From CAHJWH01 sp965198905 (lineage in GTDB: Bacteria; Pseudomonadota; Alphaproteobacteria; Caulobacterales; Caulobacteraceae): DNA of 64,000 bases. Below the pieces are notes generated by a model. That model made no database searches. It worked only from the letters and a program-made list of their open reading frames with translations, and was not told the origin of the DNA. A program made the translations under genes and the position numbers. The stretch is from assembly GCA_965198905.1 (NCBI GenBank), contig OZ240678.1, forward strand, positions 3,286,001 through 3,350,000. The letters are read 5' to 3'. Position 1 is the stretch's first letter. Every line of letters begins with the position of its first letter. This document shows, piece by piece, positions 54,527 through 64,000 of this stretch.

Positions 54527-55116
54527 CAGGCGGCGTCCTTTTCCAGGCTGCGCAGGAAGGCTGGGCGCGACATCAGCCGCTGCTTGTAGGCTTCGACCGC
54601 ATCAGTCTTGGGGAGCAGCTGACCGGCCCATTGGAAGGTGCTGCCGATGAGCACGTCCACGGTGGTGAACCGATCGCCGAGCACGTAGGGACTTGCGGCC
54701 AGGGTGTCCTCCAGCCGCTTGATCGTCAGCTCCGGGTCGCCCCAGGCAGCGCTGAGCGGACTGAAGCCCGTCGCCCCCACCGCCTTGACCATCAGGGCCG
54801 GCTCCACCACCCCGGCGTAATAGGCGAGCCAGCTGAGATAGCCGCCGCGGCCGGCTTCACCTGGCTTGGGTCCCAGCTGCGCGTCGGGAAAGGCGTCGGA
54901 CAGATAGAGACAGATCGCAGCAGACTCGCTGACGATTTCGCCGTCGTGGTCCAGCGCCGGCACCTTCTTCAGCGGATGGATGGCGCGATAGCTTTCGGGC
55001 GCCCCGCCCTCCGCCCGGATGTCGAGGCGTTCGATCTGATAGGGGGCGCCGATCTCTTCCAGTAGCCAGATCATGCGCGAGGAGCGGGTCTGAGGGCTGT
55101 GGTAAAGCTTCAGCAT
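54526..55116 (-). CDS. Glutathione S-transferase family protein
   Basis: A 196-residue cytosolic GST. The thioredoxin-like N-terminal domain MLKLYHSPQTRSSRMIWLLEEIG has the Ser/Thr region of beta/theta-type bacterial GSTs, and VPALDHDGEIVSESAAICLYL carries the cis-Pro and glutathione-binding ESxA. The C-terminal helical domain has FTTVDVLIGSTF. It conjugates or otherwise uses glutathione; substrate unknown. Ten bp downstream of the lipoprotein gene, with DUF4169 coupled behind it. Confidence 0.92.
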   Translation of the reverse strand: MLKLYHSPQTRSSRMIWLLEEIGAPYQIERLDIRAEGGAPESYRAIHPLKKVPALDHDGEIVSESAAICLYLSDAFPDAQLGPKPGEAGRGGYLSWLAYYAGVVEPALMVKAVGATGFSPLSAAWGDPELTIKRLEDTLAASPYVLGDRFTTVDVLIGSTFQWAGQLLPKTDAVEAYKQRLMSRPAFLRSLEKDAA

Positions 55117-55126
55117 TGGCGTGTCC

Positions 55127-55594
55127 TCAGTCGGCTGCGGTGTTCCCGCCGACGGCGTTCTTCGCGGCGTCGGCCTTTTCGGTCTTGTCCTGCGCGATCA
55201 GCTGGCGAAGCTTGCCGTCCAGGTCGGCCTGCTCGGCCCGGGTGTAGACGCTGTAGTGGATGTCGTTCTCCCCGGCCGAGGCGGTGATGCCCTGGGGAGT
55301 CACGAAGATGAGGTGGCTTTCGTAAAAGCCGGTGGCGGCGGCTTGCCCGTGCATCAGCCTGTAGCCCTCCACGTGCATGGCGCAGGTCTCCAGGTTGTCG
55401 TCGTCGCCGGCGAGCACGACCTTCTTCGCCGGAACCCCGGTCGGCAGGCGGTAGCAGGTGTTGCCGTCCGACGCGGTCGCTGCGGCCAGGTTGTCGTGGC
55501 ATCCCGCCAGGGCGGCGGCGAACGTCAGGACTGCGGCGCAACCCAGTCCGCGCCGGGCCCGTTGGGAGCGGCGCCACGCAAGGAGACAGCCCAT
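55127..55594 (-). CDS. Putative lipoprotein of unknown function
   Basis: A 155-residue protein with an Arg-rich start, a hydrophobic stretch and the lipobox LAGC at 29-32 (AAALAGCHDN). The mature part includes CYRLPTGVPAKKVVLAGDDDNLETCAMHVEGYRLMHG and ESHLIFVTPQGITA; the family is not recognised. The start is the ATG at 55594, whose CATG also contains the divergent ATG of the DUF2171 gene. No strong ribosome site is seen. It leads a three-gene run with GST and DUF4169. A shorter form would lose the signal peptide. Confidence 0.7.
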   Translation of the reverse strand: MGCLLAWRRSQRARRGLGCAAVLTFAAALAGCHDNLAAATASDGNTCYRLPTGVPAKKVVLAGDDDNLETCAMHVEGYRLMHGQAAATGFYESHLIFVTPQGITASAGENDIHYSVYTRAEQADLDGKLRQLIAQDKTEKADAAKNAVGGNTAAD

Positions 55595-55829
55595 GATCGA
55601 CACGTCGCTCATCGAAGAACACATGCACGTCCATGGCTCCGACGACAAGCACGTCGGCCGGGTCGACCACGTCAAGGGCGACCAGATCGAACTCGCCAAG
55701 CTGGACTTCGAAACGGGCTTCAAGCACCGCTACATCCCGTTGTCCTGGGTCTCCACCATCGCCGACGACAAGGTAATGTTGAACAAGACCCACGACGAGG
55801 CGGAAGCCCTGTGGAAGGACCACTTGTAG
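55593..55829 (+). CDS. DUF2171 family protein
   Basis: A 78-residue soluble PRC-barrel-like protein: HMHVHGSDDKHVGRVDHVKGDQIELAK, then HRYIPLSWVSTIADDKVMLNKTHDEAEA. DUF2171 proteins are often stress-linked, with unknown function. AAGGAGACAGCCC precedes the ATG at 55593, which is convincing. The gene starts head to head with the lipoprotein gene, the two start codons overlapping on one CATG. Confidence 0.85.
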   Translation: MIDTSLIEEHMHVHGSDDKHVGRVDHVKGDQIELAKLDFETGFKHRYIPLSWVSTIADDKVMLNKTHDEAEALWKDHL

Positions 55830-55836
55830 GCGGCTA

Positions 55837-55865
55837 TTCCCCCTCCCCTCGAAGGGGGAGGGAAA
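55837..55865. repeat. Short palindromic repeat/hairpin between convergent genes
   Basis: TTCCCCCTCCCC, TCGA, then AGGGGGAGGGAA form an imperfect inverted repeat 7 bp after the DUF2171 stop and 14 bp from the fumC stop. It is a single-hairpin version of the GC-rich repeats and may serve as terminator for both. Confidence 0.6.
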
Positions 55866-55879
55866 TACATTGGAGCGTC

Positions 55880-57271
55880 TCAGCCTGGAGAGATCATCTT
55901 CTCCGGGCGCACCACTTCGTCGAACTCCACGTCGGTGACATAGCCGCCGCCGACGGCTTCTTCGCGCAGGGTCGTCCCGTTCTTGTGGGCGGTCTTGGCG
56001 ATCTTGGCCGCGTTGTCGTAGCCGATCTTGGGGGCCAGGGCGGTCACCAGCATCAGGCTGCGATCCAGCGCCCCCTTGATGTTGTCAGTCCGTGCCTCGA
56101 TCCCCACCACGCAGTTGTCGGCGAAGCTGATCGCGGCGTCAGCCATCAGGCGCACCGACTGCAGGAAGCTGTAGGCCATCACCGGATTGAAAACGTTCAG
56201 CTCGAACTGGCCGGACGCCCCGGCCATGGTCATGGTGGTCTCGTTGCCGAACACTCGGGTGCAGACCATGGTCAGGGCCTCGCACTGGGTGGGATTGACC
56301 TTGCCGGGCATGATCGAGGAGCCGGGCTCGTTTTCGGGGAGGCTCAGCTCGCCCAGGCCTGAGCGCGGCCCGCTGCCTAGGAAGCGGATGTCGTTGGCGA
56401 TCTTGAACAGGGCGGCGGCGGCCGAGTTGATGGCGCCGTGGCTGAACACCATGGCGTCATGGGCGGCGAGCGCCTCGAACTTGTTCGGGGCGGTGATGAA
56501 AGGAAGGCCGGTGATGTCGGCGATGCGCCCGGCCACAGCCTCGGCGAAGCCCACCGGCGCGTTCAGCCCGGTGCCGACCGCGGTGCCGCCCTGGGCGAGT
56601 TCGTAGAGGCCCCCAAGCGTCAGCTCTATGCGGCGCTGGGCGGAGGCGACCTGGGCGGCGTAGCCCCCGAACTCCTGCCCGAGCGTCAGGGGGGTGGCGT
56701 CCTGCGTGTGTGTGCGGCCGATCTTGATGATGTCGCGGAACGCCTCCGCCTTGGCCTTCAGCGCCGTGTGCAGGTGGGCCAGCGCCGGCAGCAGGTCGTG
56801 CGCCACCCCTTCGGCCGCAGCGATGTGCATGGCGGTCGGGTAGGTGTCGTTGGACGACTGGCTCATATTGACGTGGTCGTTGGGGTGGACGGGTCTCTTG
56901 CTGCCCATCTCGCCGCCCAGCATCTCGATGGCGCGATTGGAGATCACCTCGTTGGCGTTCATGTTGGACTGGGTGCCGGAGCCCGTCTGCCAGACCACGA
57001 GGGGGAAGTGGTCGTCCAGCTTGCCGTCGATCACTTCCTGAGCCGCTTTGACGATGGTCTGGCCGATGTGCGGATCGAGCTTGCCGAGCGCCATATTGGC
57101 CTCGGCCGCGGCGCGCTTGACCACGCCCAGCGCCTTCACCACCGGGATCGGCTGGCGCTCCCAGCCGATCTTGAAGTTCCCCAGCGAACGCTGCGACTGG
57201 GCGCCCCAATAGACGTCTGACGCGACCTCGACGGGGCCGAAGGTGTCGGTCTCGGTGCGGGCGGCGGCCAT
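55880..57271 (-). CDS. fumC: Class II fumarate hydratase
   Basis: A 463-residue iron-independent fumarase of the TCA cycle. The signature GSSIMPGKVNPTQCEA is present, along with TGSGTQSNMNANEVI and HPNDHVNMSQSSNDT. The start is ATG 57271 (MAAARTETDTFGPVEV); an in-frame ATG at 57370 would add a tail unlike the family. Converges with DUF2171 and is divergent from the enoyl-CoA hydratase-like gene. Confidence 0.96.
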   Translation of the reverse strand: MAAARTETDTFGPVEVASDVYWGAQSQRSLGNFKIGWERQPIPVVKALGVVKRAAAEANMALGKLDPHIGQTIVKAAQEVIDGKLDDHFPLVVWQTGSGTQSNMNANEVISNRAIEMLGGEMGSKRPVHPNDHVNMSQSSNDTYPTAMHIAAAEGVAHDLLPALAHLHTALKAKAEAFRDIIKIGRTHTQDATPLTLGQEFGGYAAQVASAQRRIELTLGGLYELAQGGTAVGTGLNAPVGFAEAVAGRIADITGLPFITAPNKFEALAAHDAMVFSHGAINSAAAALFKIANDIRFLGSGPRSGLGELSLPENEPGSSIMPGKVNPTQCEALTMVCTRVFGNETTMTMAGASGQFELNVFNPVMAYSFLQSVRLMADAAISFADNCVVGIEARTDNIKGALDRSLMLVTALAPKIGYDNAAKIAKTAHKNGTTLREEAVGGGYVTDVEFDEVVRPEKMISPG

Positions 57272-57419
57272 GGTGCGTCTCTCCGATCGGGCGGCGGGAT
57301 GTAGCACGCGCCTCGTCCCGATCAATCGGGCGCCCAGCGGAGTGCGGAACACGAGCTTGGCCATGGCCATTCAGCTCCACGTGCGCGCCCGGAGTTTCGG
57401 GTCGCCTGGAGGACGAGCC

Positions 57420-58253
57420 GTGGAAACGATGACGCCCAAGTACGTCGACGTCCAGGACGAGACGCCTGACCCCGCCGTCCAACTCCAGGCCACCCGGGAG
57501 GGCGTAGCGGTGGTGCTGCTGAACCGGCCCAAGCGCGGCAACGCCATCGGCGGCGCCGAGCTCGCCGCCTTGACCGAGGCTTTCGTCACCCTGCAGGGCG
57601 CAGAGGGCGTCCGTATCGTCTTTGTTCGCGGCGCGGCGGGCGTATTCAGCATCGGCAGCGATCCTGAGCAGATGCGTGAGACGCTGACCCTGCTTGAAGA
57701 AGACAACCGCCTGGATTCCTTGGACATAGGCCACATGCTGCAGGCCTTGCGCGCCATTCCGGCGCTAACCGTAGCGCTCGTGGACGGCCCGGCGGTCGGT
57801 GTCGGCGCGGGCTTGGTCGCGGCCTGCGACATGGGTGTGAGCACGCGTGGGGCGCTATTCGCCCTGGCCAGCGTTCGCCTGGGCTTGAGCCCCGGCTCGC
57901 TCGCGCCCTTCGTGGTGGAGGCGGTGGGCGCGCGTACCGCCCGTCGCCTGTTCGCCTCCGGCCACAGCTTCGATGGCGAGGAGGCGCATCGTATCGGCCT
58001 GATCGACGAGCTAGTCGATGATGTCGGGGGCCTGGATGCGGTCCAGGATCGTCTCGCCCGGGAGATACTGGCGTGCGCCCCCACGGCCGTGGAGGCCTCC
58101 AAGCGGCTGGTCGACCACGTGGCGGGGCGGCCGATCGAGCGCGCCGTGATCGAGGACTCCGCGCGTCGCTACGCCCAGCAGTCGGTCAGCTCCGAAGCCC
58201 GCGAAGGTCTGGAAGCCTTCCTGGCCGAACGCCGACCGAGCTGGATGAGCTGA
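57420..58253 (+). CDS. Enoyl-CoA hydratase/isomerase family protein
   Basis: A 277-residue crotonase-fold protein. The core is recognised from VAVVLLNRPKRGNAIGGAELAALTEAF, RIVFVRGAAGVFSIGSDPEQM (oxyanion-hole loop) and VDGPAVGVGAGLVAACDMGV. The catalytic glutamate pair of true hydratases is not obvious from reading, so isomerase, hydratase or other crotonase function remains open. I chose GTG at 57420 with GGAGG 7 bp upstream; ATG 57429 is too far, and the long frame from 57243 overlaps fumC. Confidence 0.87.
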   Translation: METMTPKYVDVQDETPDPAVQLQATREGVAVVLLNRPKRGNAIGGAELAALTEAFVTLQGAEGVRIVFVRGAAGVFSIGSDPEQMRETLTLLEEDNRLDSLDIGHMLQALRAIPALTVALVDGPAVGVGAGLVAACDMGVSTRGALFALASVRLGLSPGSLAPFVVEAVGARTARRLFASGHSFDGEEAHRIGLIDELVDDVGGLDAVQDRLAREILACAPTAVEASKRLVDHVAGRPIERAVIEDSARRYAQQSVSSEAREGLEAFLAERRPSWMS

Positions 58254-58319
58254 TCTGCGACGCTGGACGCCGAGCTTCCCGCGCTTTCCCGCGGGACGCC
58301 GCCCGTCTATCAAGCCGGC

Positions 58320-58733
58320 GTGGCGTTACACATGATCAAGCTCTGCGTCGGCGCCGAGACGGTCGAGGACCTTCTGAACTGGCGTCGCGAGACCCGCGGC
58401 CGTGAAGCCGAATGGAAGGTGCGGACACGCCAGACGCCCAAGCGCGCAGAGGAACTGGCTGACGGCGGCTCGATCTATCGCGTGATCAGGGGCGCCATCC
58501 TCTGTCGCCAGCCCATCCTGCGGATCGACACGGTGGGCGAGGGCAAGGCGAGCCGGTGCGAGATCGTCGTGGCGGAGCAGATCGTGCGCGTTGCGCCGAC
58601 CGCCAAGCGGCCCTTCCAAGGCTGGCGTTATCTCATGCCCCACGAGGCGCCCCGGGACCTGGAAGCCGGCGCTGATGTCGAGGCTGTTCCCACCGACTTG
58701 GCGCTGAGACTCCGGGAGCTAGGCGCCTGGTGA
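58320..58733 (+). CDS. DUF1489 family protein
   Basis: A 137-residue soluble protein. The start MALHMIKLCVGAETVEDLLNW and RQTPKRAEELADGGSIYRVIRG match DUF1489, a conserved alphaproteobacterial family of unknown function, and KRPFQGWRYL lies near the C terminus. GTG at 58320 fits the family N terminus better than ATG 58332. It lies 66 bp after the enoyl-CoA hydratase-like gene on the same strand. Confidence 0.86.
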   Translation: MALHMIKLCVGAETVEDLLNWRRETRGREAEWKVRTRQTPKRAEELADGGSIYRVIRGAILCRQPILRIDTVGEGKASRCEIVVAEQIVRVAPTAKRPFQGWRYLMPHEAPRDLEAGADVEAVPTDLALRLRELGAW

Positions 58734-58769
58734 AAGCAAAGCGAGACGCGGCGGGCGTCCTCACTTTGC

Positions 58770-59186
58770 TCAGGCGACGTCGCTGGTGTTGAGGGAGCGA
58801 GCGAGGTCGAGCAGTCTACGCCGGGGCCGCTCTCCTAACAGGTAGTAGGCGTGGATCAGGTCCTGGGTTTCCTTGCGGACGAACACGTCGCCGGTGCGTG
58901 TCTCAATGGGCCGAGGGTCCGACGAGCGGCTTTCCCCCATCCCATCTCGCTCGCGGCGCATCGGAGTTTCGGTTAGCCCGTCGTAGAAGTAGCTGATCGG
59001 GACTTCGAGCACTTGCGACAGCTGCCAGAGGCGGGCCGCCGAAATCCGGTTGGCGCCGCACTCGTATTTCTGGATCTGCTGGAAGCGAATGCCGACACCT
59101 TCGGCGACCTGCTGTTGGGTCAGGCCTAGCAGGCGACGCCGACGCCGGACGCGCTTGCCTAGATGAAGGTCGATATCGTCGCCCAT
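58770..59186 (-). CDS. XRE family helix-turn-helix transcriptional regulator
   Basis: A 138-residue protein. The HTH_3 domain occupies about residues 11-66: KRVRRRRRLLGLTQQQVAEG, then GIRFQQIQKYECGANRISA and LWQLSQVLEVPISYF. The remaining C-terminal half is polar with a short helical end (LIHAYYLLGERPRRRLLDLA). Caulobacterales encode several such proteins, some cell-cycle or stress linked; the target is unknown. ATG at 59186 is chosen over 59231 since it starts right before the conserved domain. Confidence 0.88.
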   Translation of the reverse strand: MGDDIDLHLGKRVRRRRRLLGLTQQQVAEGVGIRFQQIQKYECGANRISAARLWQLSQVLEVPISYFYDGLTETPMRRERDGMGESRSSDPRPIETRTGDVFVRKETQDLIHAYYLLGERPRRRLLDLARSLNTSDVA

Positions 59187-59322
59187 GTGACACCGTGCGA
59201 TACAGGCTGTCCCACAACGGGACCGTTGCACGTGTCGGGCGCAAAACCCGTGCCCACTTCGCCTTTCGCGGGATAAGCCGAATACGGCGACGCCGTGAGC
59301 GCCGCCGTATCGGTTTGCTAAG

Positions 59323-59703
59323 CTAGTGAGGCCCCGCCGCGCCGGGCGACATCGACGCTCCGGGCGTGGTCATTCCCGTTCCCGGAGTCGTACTTGAATA
59401 TCCCGGCGACGTTCCTGAGTTTTGCGGTCCCATCCCGGTGGCGCTGTTCAGGCTGTTGGGTCCGCTGATGGCCGAAGGCGACCCTGCCGAGTTCTGCATA
59501 CCCGTCCCGCTGTTGGTCCCAAGGCTCGACCCACTTCCGGTAGCTGTTGCCTGGGACGGGTTAGCGGTCGCCGCGTTCGCTCCCGCCGACATGGTCGGCG
59601 ACCCTTGGCCGCCCATACTGCTCGAGCCCGTGCCCATCGTCTGGGCCAAAGCAACCGAGCCGCTCAACGCCAGCACGGCGCCTGCTATTAGAATTGTTTT
59701 CAC
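59323..59703 (-). CDS. Secreted low-complexity Gly/Ser/Thr-rich protein
   Basis: A 126-residue protein with a Sec signal (VKTILIAGAVLALSGSVALAQ) and a mature part made almost only of Gly, Ser, Thr, Ala, Asn, Pro and Met without charged residues, ending GAAGPH. GTG at 59703 has GGAGG 5 bp upstream, and it is a more likely start than ATG 59796. Probably an unstructured envelope or extracellular protein. No family recognised; 137 bp from typA on the same strand. Confidence 0.65.
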   Translation of the reverse strand: MKTILIAGAVLALSGSVALAQTMGTGSSSMGGQGSPTMSAGANAATANPSQATATGSGSSLGTNSGTGMQNSAGSPSAISGPNSLNSATGMGPQNSGTSPGYSSTTPGTGMTTPGASMSPGAAGPH

Positions 59704-59840
59704 GCTAGCCTCCACGCATAAACGTCTGCCGGTCTCAAGACCGGCTACGTCGTGTGGAACGGTTAACTCGCCCCGACTTGGTGGGTTGCGGAGCAACCGT
59801 GGGCGTCGCGTGCCTGCAACTCTCCGACCCGCGCCAATGT

Positions 59841-61673
<1,833 letters not shown>

Positions 61674-61977
61674 GGGGTAACGTGCGTCCGGGTGGGCGCG
61701 CTCAGCGAAAGCCTGATGCGGGCGGGGAGGGTGCGGGCGGCTTTTACGCAACTGCGAAGGCTTGCGCCAGGGCTGTGCGGCCGCAGCGTCGATGTGGGGG
61801 GAGATGCGGCGGAAATCAAATCGGGAGAGGTCAGCGCCCGGAAGGCCAGGCGAGCGTCGAACCCGCGTCTGCAGGGCGAGCAGGGTGTCTTCGCAGGTGC
61901 GAATGGGCGGGGTGGCAGGCTGCACCGATTGCGCCTAAGGTTCGCCGCCTCTTCCAACACGCGGATCACGCCTGCCG
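61674..61977. other. Divergent typA/accA intergenic region
   Basis: 304 bp of GC-rich DNA between the two start codons. Both promoters must lie here, but I see no clear consensus promoter, repeat, RNA or conserved ORF. The open frames crossing it are shadows without ribosome sites. Confidence 0.5.
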
Positions 61978-62946
61978 ATGTCGACGCCGCAGCGTCACTA
62001 TCTGGATTTCGAGCGCCCTGTGGCGGAGATCGAAGCCAAGCTCGATGAACTGTCCAGCCTGTCGGCCTCCCACGATCCGGGCGTGTTCGATGCGGAGATC
62101 GAGGCGCTGCGCGGGCGCGCTGAGCGTTTCCGCCGGGATGTCTACGCCCGGCTGGACCCTTGGCAGAAGACCCAGGTGGCCCGCCATCCCGACCGGCCTC
62201 ACCTCAAAGACTATCTCCGCGAGCTGATCGAGGACTTCGTCGAGTTGCGCGGAGACCGCGTCTATGGCGACGATCAGGCGGTGATCGCCGGCCTCGGCCG
62301 CTTTCGCGGGACCTCGGTGATCGTGATCGGCCACGAGAAGGGCCGCGACACCGAAACCCGGCTGAAGCACAATTTCGGCATGGCCCGGCCGGAGGGCTAC
62401 CGCAAGGCGGTGCGCCTGATGGACCTGGCGGAGCGCTTCGGCCTGCCCGTGCTCACCTTCGTGGATACGGCGGGCGCCTATCCGGGCGTAGGGGCCGAGG
62501 AGCGGGGGCAGGGCGAAGCCATCGCCCGCTCGACGGAGCGCGGCCTGACCTTGGGCACGCCGATGATCGCCACCATCACCGGCGAGGGGGGATCGGGCGG
62601 CGCCCTGGCGCTGGCGGGCGCGAACAAGTTGCTGATCCTGGAGCACTCGATCTATTCGGTGATCTCGCCGGAAGCCGGCAGCTCGATCCTGTTCCGCGAC
62701 CGGGCCCAGGCCGCCTACATGGCCAGGTCGATGAAGATCACGGCCCAGGACCTGATCGGGATGAAAATCGTGGACCGCATCATCCTGGAGCCGTCCGGCG
62801 GCGCCCATGTGGACCCCGCCGCAAGCATCAAGTCCGTCGGCGACGCTGTAGAGGACGAGCTGAAGGCGCTCTCGACCCTGAGCCCCGACCAGCTCCGCGC
62901 CCAGCGCGCGGAACGGTTCTACGCCATCGGCCGGAGCTTCGGCTGA
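61978..62946 (+). CDS. accA: Acetyl-CoA carboxylase carboxyltransferase subunit alpha
   Basis: A 322-residue subunit of the carboxyltransferase that forms malonyl-CoA with AccD for fatty acid synthesis. MSTPQRHYLDFERPVAEIEAKLDEL is the typical N terminus, then FRGTSVIVIGHEKGRDTETR, FVDTAGAYPGVGAEERGQGEAIA and TGEGGSGGALA (CoA-binding oxyanion glycine). Length fits the family. Converges with the SDR gene 4 bp away. Confidence 0.96.
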   Translation: MSTPQRHYLDFERPVAEIEAKLDELSSLSASHDPGVFDAEIEALRGRAERFRRDVYARLDPWQKTQVARHPDRPHLKDYLRELIEDFVELRGDRVYGDDQAVIAGLGRFRGTSVIVIGHEKGRDTETRLKHNFGMARPEGYRKAVRLMDLAERFGLPVLTFVDTAGAYPGVGAEERGQGEAIARSTERGLTLGTPMIATITGEGGSGGALALAGANKLLILEHSIYSVISPEAGSSILFRDRAQAAYMARSMKITAQDLIGMKIVDRIILEPSGGAHVDPAASIKSVGDAVEDELKALSTLSPDQLRAQRAERFYAIGRSFG

Positions 62947-62950
62947 CGCC

Positions 62951-63694
62951 TCAGAACGGGATGCGCGTCCCGTCGTAGGCGTAGAAGCCGCCGCTGTCTT
63001 CCGGGCTGAGGCCGTCCAAGACCTTCAGCAACCGTTCGGCGGCGTCCGCGGGCGTGAACAGTTTGTCCGCCGCCACCCCCCGCTGAAAAGGTCGGCTGAG
63101 CGCGGTGTCGACGGTGCCCGGGTGAAGCGCCACACAGGCCGCCAGGGGGCGTGAGCGCCCCAGTTCCACCGCCAGGCAGCGTACCAGCATGTTCAGCGCC
63201 GCCTTGGAGGCGCGATACCCGTACCAGCCGCCCAAACGGTTGTCCTCAATGCTTCCGACCCGCGCCGACAGGGCGGCGAAGACGGCTGGGCTATCCTTCG
63301 GCAGTCGCGGCAGGACGTGCTTGGCGACGAGCGTCGGTCCTGCCGCATTGAGCTGGAAGCTGCGGGTCAGCGCGTCCAGGCCGAGGGCTGCATAGGTCCG
63401 CTCAGGCGAGACGCCATCGCCCTGGAGGCGACCGGTCGCCACGATCACGAGTTCGATCCGCCCTTCCACCCGCCCGACGGCCGCCGCGATGCTCGCCTCG
63501 TCCAGGATGTCGATGCAGCCGGGCAGCACGCGCGAGCTTCCGCTGGCTGAGGCTGCCGAACCAAGCCGGGAGAAGGCATAGATGCGGTCGTGACGCGCTC
63601 GGACCGCGAGCGCTTCGATCAGCGCCGCGCCGATGCCCCCGTGGCTGCCGATTACGACCGCCGTGCCCAGCTCGATCGGAACGGACCGCTGCAC
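62951..63694 (-). CDS. SDR family oxidoreductase (CsgA-like)
   Basis: A 247-residue short-chain dehydrogenase. It has the Rossmann motif IGSHGGIGAAL, LVIVATGRL, and the catalytic YRASKAALNML with Tyr and Lys. This resembles the CsgA/C-factor group of SDRs. The substrate is unknown. I prefer GTG at 63694, which has GGAGG 5 bp upstream, over the ATG at 63757 of the longer frame. It ends 4 bp from the accA stop. Confidence 0.87.
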   Translation of the reverse strand: MQRSVPIELGTAVVIGSHGGIGAALIEALAVRARHDRIYAFSRLGSAASASGSSRVLPGCIDILDEASIAAAVGRVEGRIELVIVATGRLQGDGVSPERTYAALGLDALTRSFQLNAAGPTLVAKHVLPRLPKDSPAVFAALSARVGSIEDNRLGGWYGYRASKAALNMLVRCLAVELGRSRPLAACVALHPGTVDTALSRPFQRGVAADKLFTPADAAERLLKVLDGLSPEDSGGFYAYDGTRIPF

Positions 63695-63890
63695 GCTCAC
63701 CTCCGGTCGAACGTCGCCGGAGAGAAGCTGCGCCCGGTTTGCCGACGAAATGAACATTTGACGAAGCCATCAGCACGCTGAGGCGATTTGTCAGTTCCGG
63801 AGAAAATGGTTTGGGCCTTTTTGCCGAAGGTGTTACAGATGGGGAATGAGAGGTTGCCGGGAGAGCAAACCCTCAGAGGAGACGACACAG

Positions 63891-63998
63891 ATGGTCTCGG
63901 CATTCAGCCTTGCAGGAGCGATCAGCGCCGTAGCGGCGATCGCGATCCCTGTGACACATCTTCTCGTTTATTCAGCCTTCGGCGTTTTTGGCGGCTGA
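63891..63998 (+). CDS. Candidate 35-residue hydrophobic miniprotein
   Basis: ATG at 63891 to TGA encodes MVSAFSLAGAISAVAAIAIP followed by VTHLLVYSAFGVFGG. Almost all of it is hydrophobic, as in one-span membrane proteins. GAGGAG lies 9 bp before the ATG. An upstream TTGACG at 63758 may belong to a promoter. The gene is at the window edge and might lead a longer transcript. No family is known; the ribosome site makes it more credible than a random ORF. Confidence 0.5.
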   Translation: MVSAFSLAGAISAVAAIAIPVTHLLVYSAFGVFGG

Positions 63999-64000
63999 CG

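Noticed and set aside
55110..55823. A 237-codon minus-strand frame running through the lipoprotein region in another register
   Set aside because: It lacks a signal peptide and conserved pattern; the 55127-55594 frame has a lipobox and cleaner coding character.

Overview
The window is high-GC, gene-dense, mostly chromosomal housekeeping DNA from an alphaproteobacterium of the order Caulobacterales. Phenylobacterium or Caulobacter are plausible genera, but this cannot be settled from sequence alone. The evidence is a MipZ-type division ATPase, the flgF-flgG-flgA-flgH cluster facing fliL-fliM with a sigma-54 motif, a CtrA-type TTAA-N7-TTAA box, CcrM-type GANTC sites, and many alphaproteobacterial DUF families (DUF3089, DUF4908, DUF6468, DUF1489, DUF4169). 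I found no rRNA, tRNA, CRISPR array, prophage, transposase or recognisable defence system.

Layout. 0-4.2 kb: the end of a translationally coupled sulfur amino acid operon (cysK, sseA, start of a probable metC) facing kdsA and a DUF3089 gene. 4.3-13.5 kb: DNA repair and metabolism (recG, sdhE, mfd) and a large periplasmic M16 peptidase. 13.6-16.5 kb: polyhydroxyalkanoate genes (phaR facing phaA-phaB). 16.5-25.8 kb: secreted and hydrolytic proteins (DUF4908, S1/P1 nuclease, NUDIX, GNAT, HDAC-like, histidine phosphatase), then xseB-ispA-dxs (isoprenoid supply) and small DUF proteins. 25.8-32.4 kb: flagellar genes. 32.4-38.2 kb: OsmC protein, a candidate small RNA, ruvX, PBP1A, prfB with programmed frameshift, and an AT-rich island with a 44-residue ORF. 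38.3-46.9 kb (all minus strand): pnp, rpsO, truB, rbfA, hldD, a CDP-alcohol phosphatidyltransferase and purL. 47-51 kb: small acidic proteins, two cell-wall enzymes and an MHS-type transporter. 51-55 kb: mipZ operon facing purB, and a GST operon. 55.6-64 kb: fumC, enoyl-CoA hydratase-like protein, XRE regulator, typA, accA, an SDR, and a 35-residue ORF at the edge.

The most notable signals are not whole genes. (1) A roughly 58-nt small RNA candidate lies between ruvX and the OsmC gene; it has a near-consensus housekeeping promoter, a 5' hairpin, an exposed UCCUCCC and an intrinsic terminator. (2) A 162-bp GC-rich palindromic repeat is inserted in frame inside the signal peptide of flgA; removing it restores a textbook signal sequence. 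Related palindromic elements recur at least six times between genes. (3) pnp carries a one-base frameshift. (4) The mipZ/purB intergenic region holds a full CtrA box and two GANTC sites. (5) Two divergent genes share one CATG as their opposing start codons.
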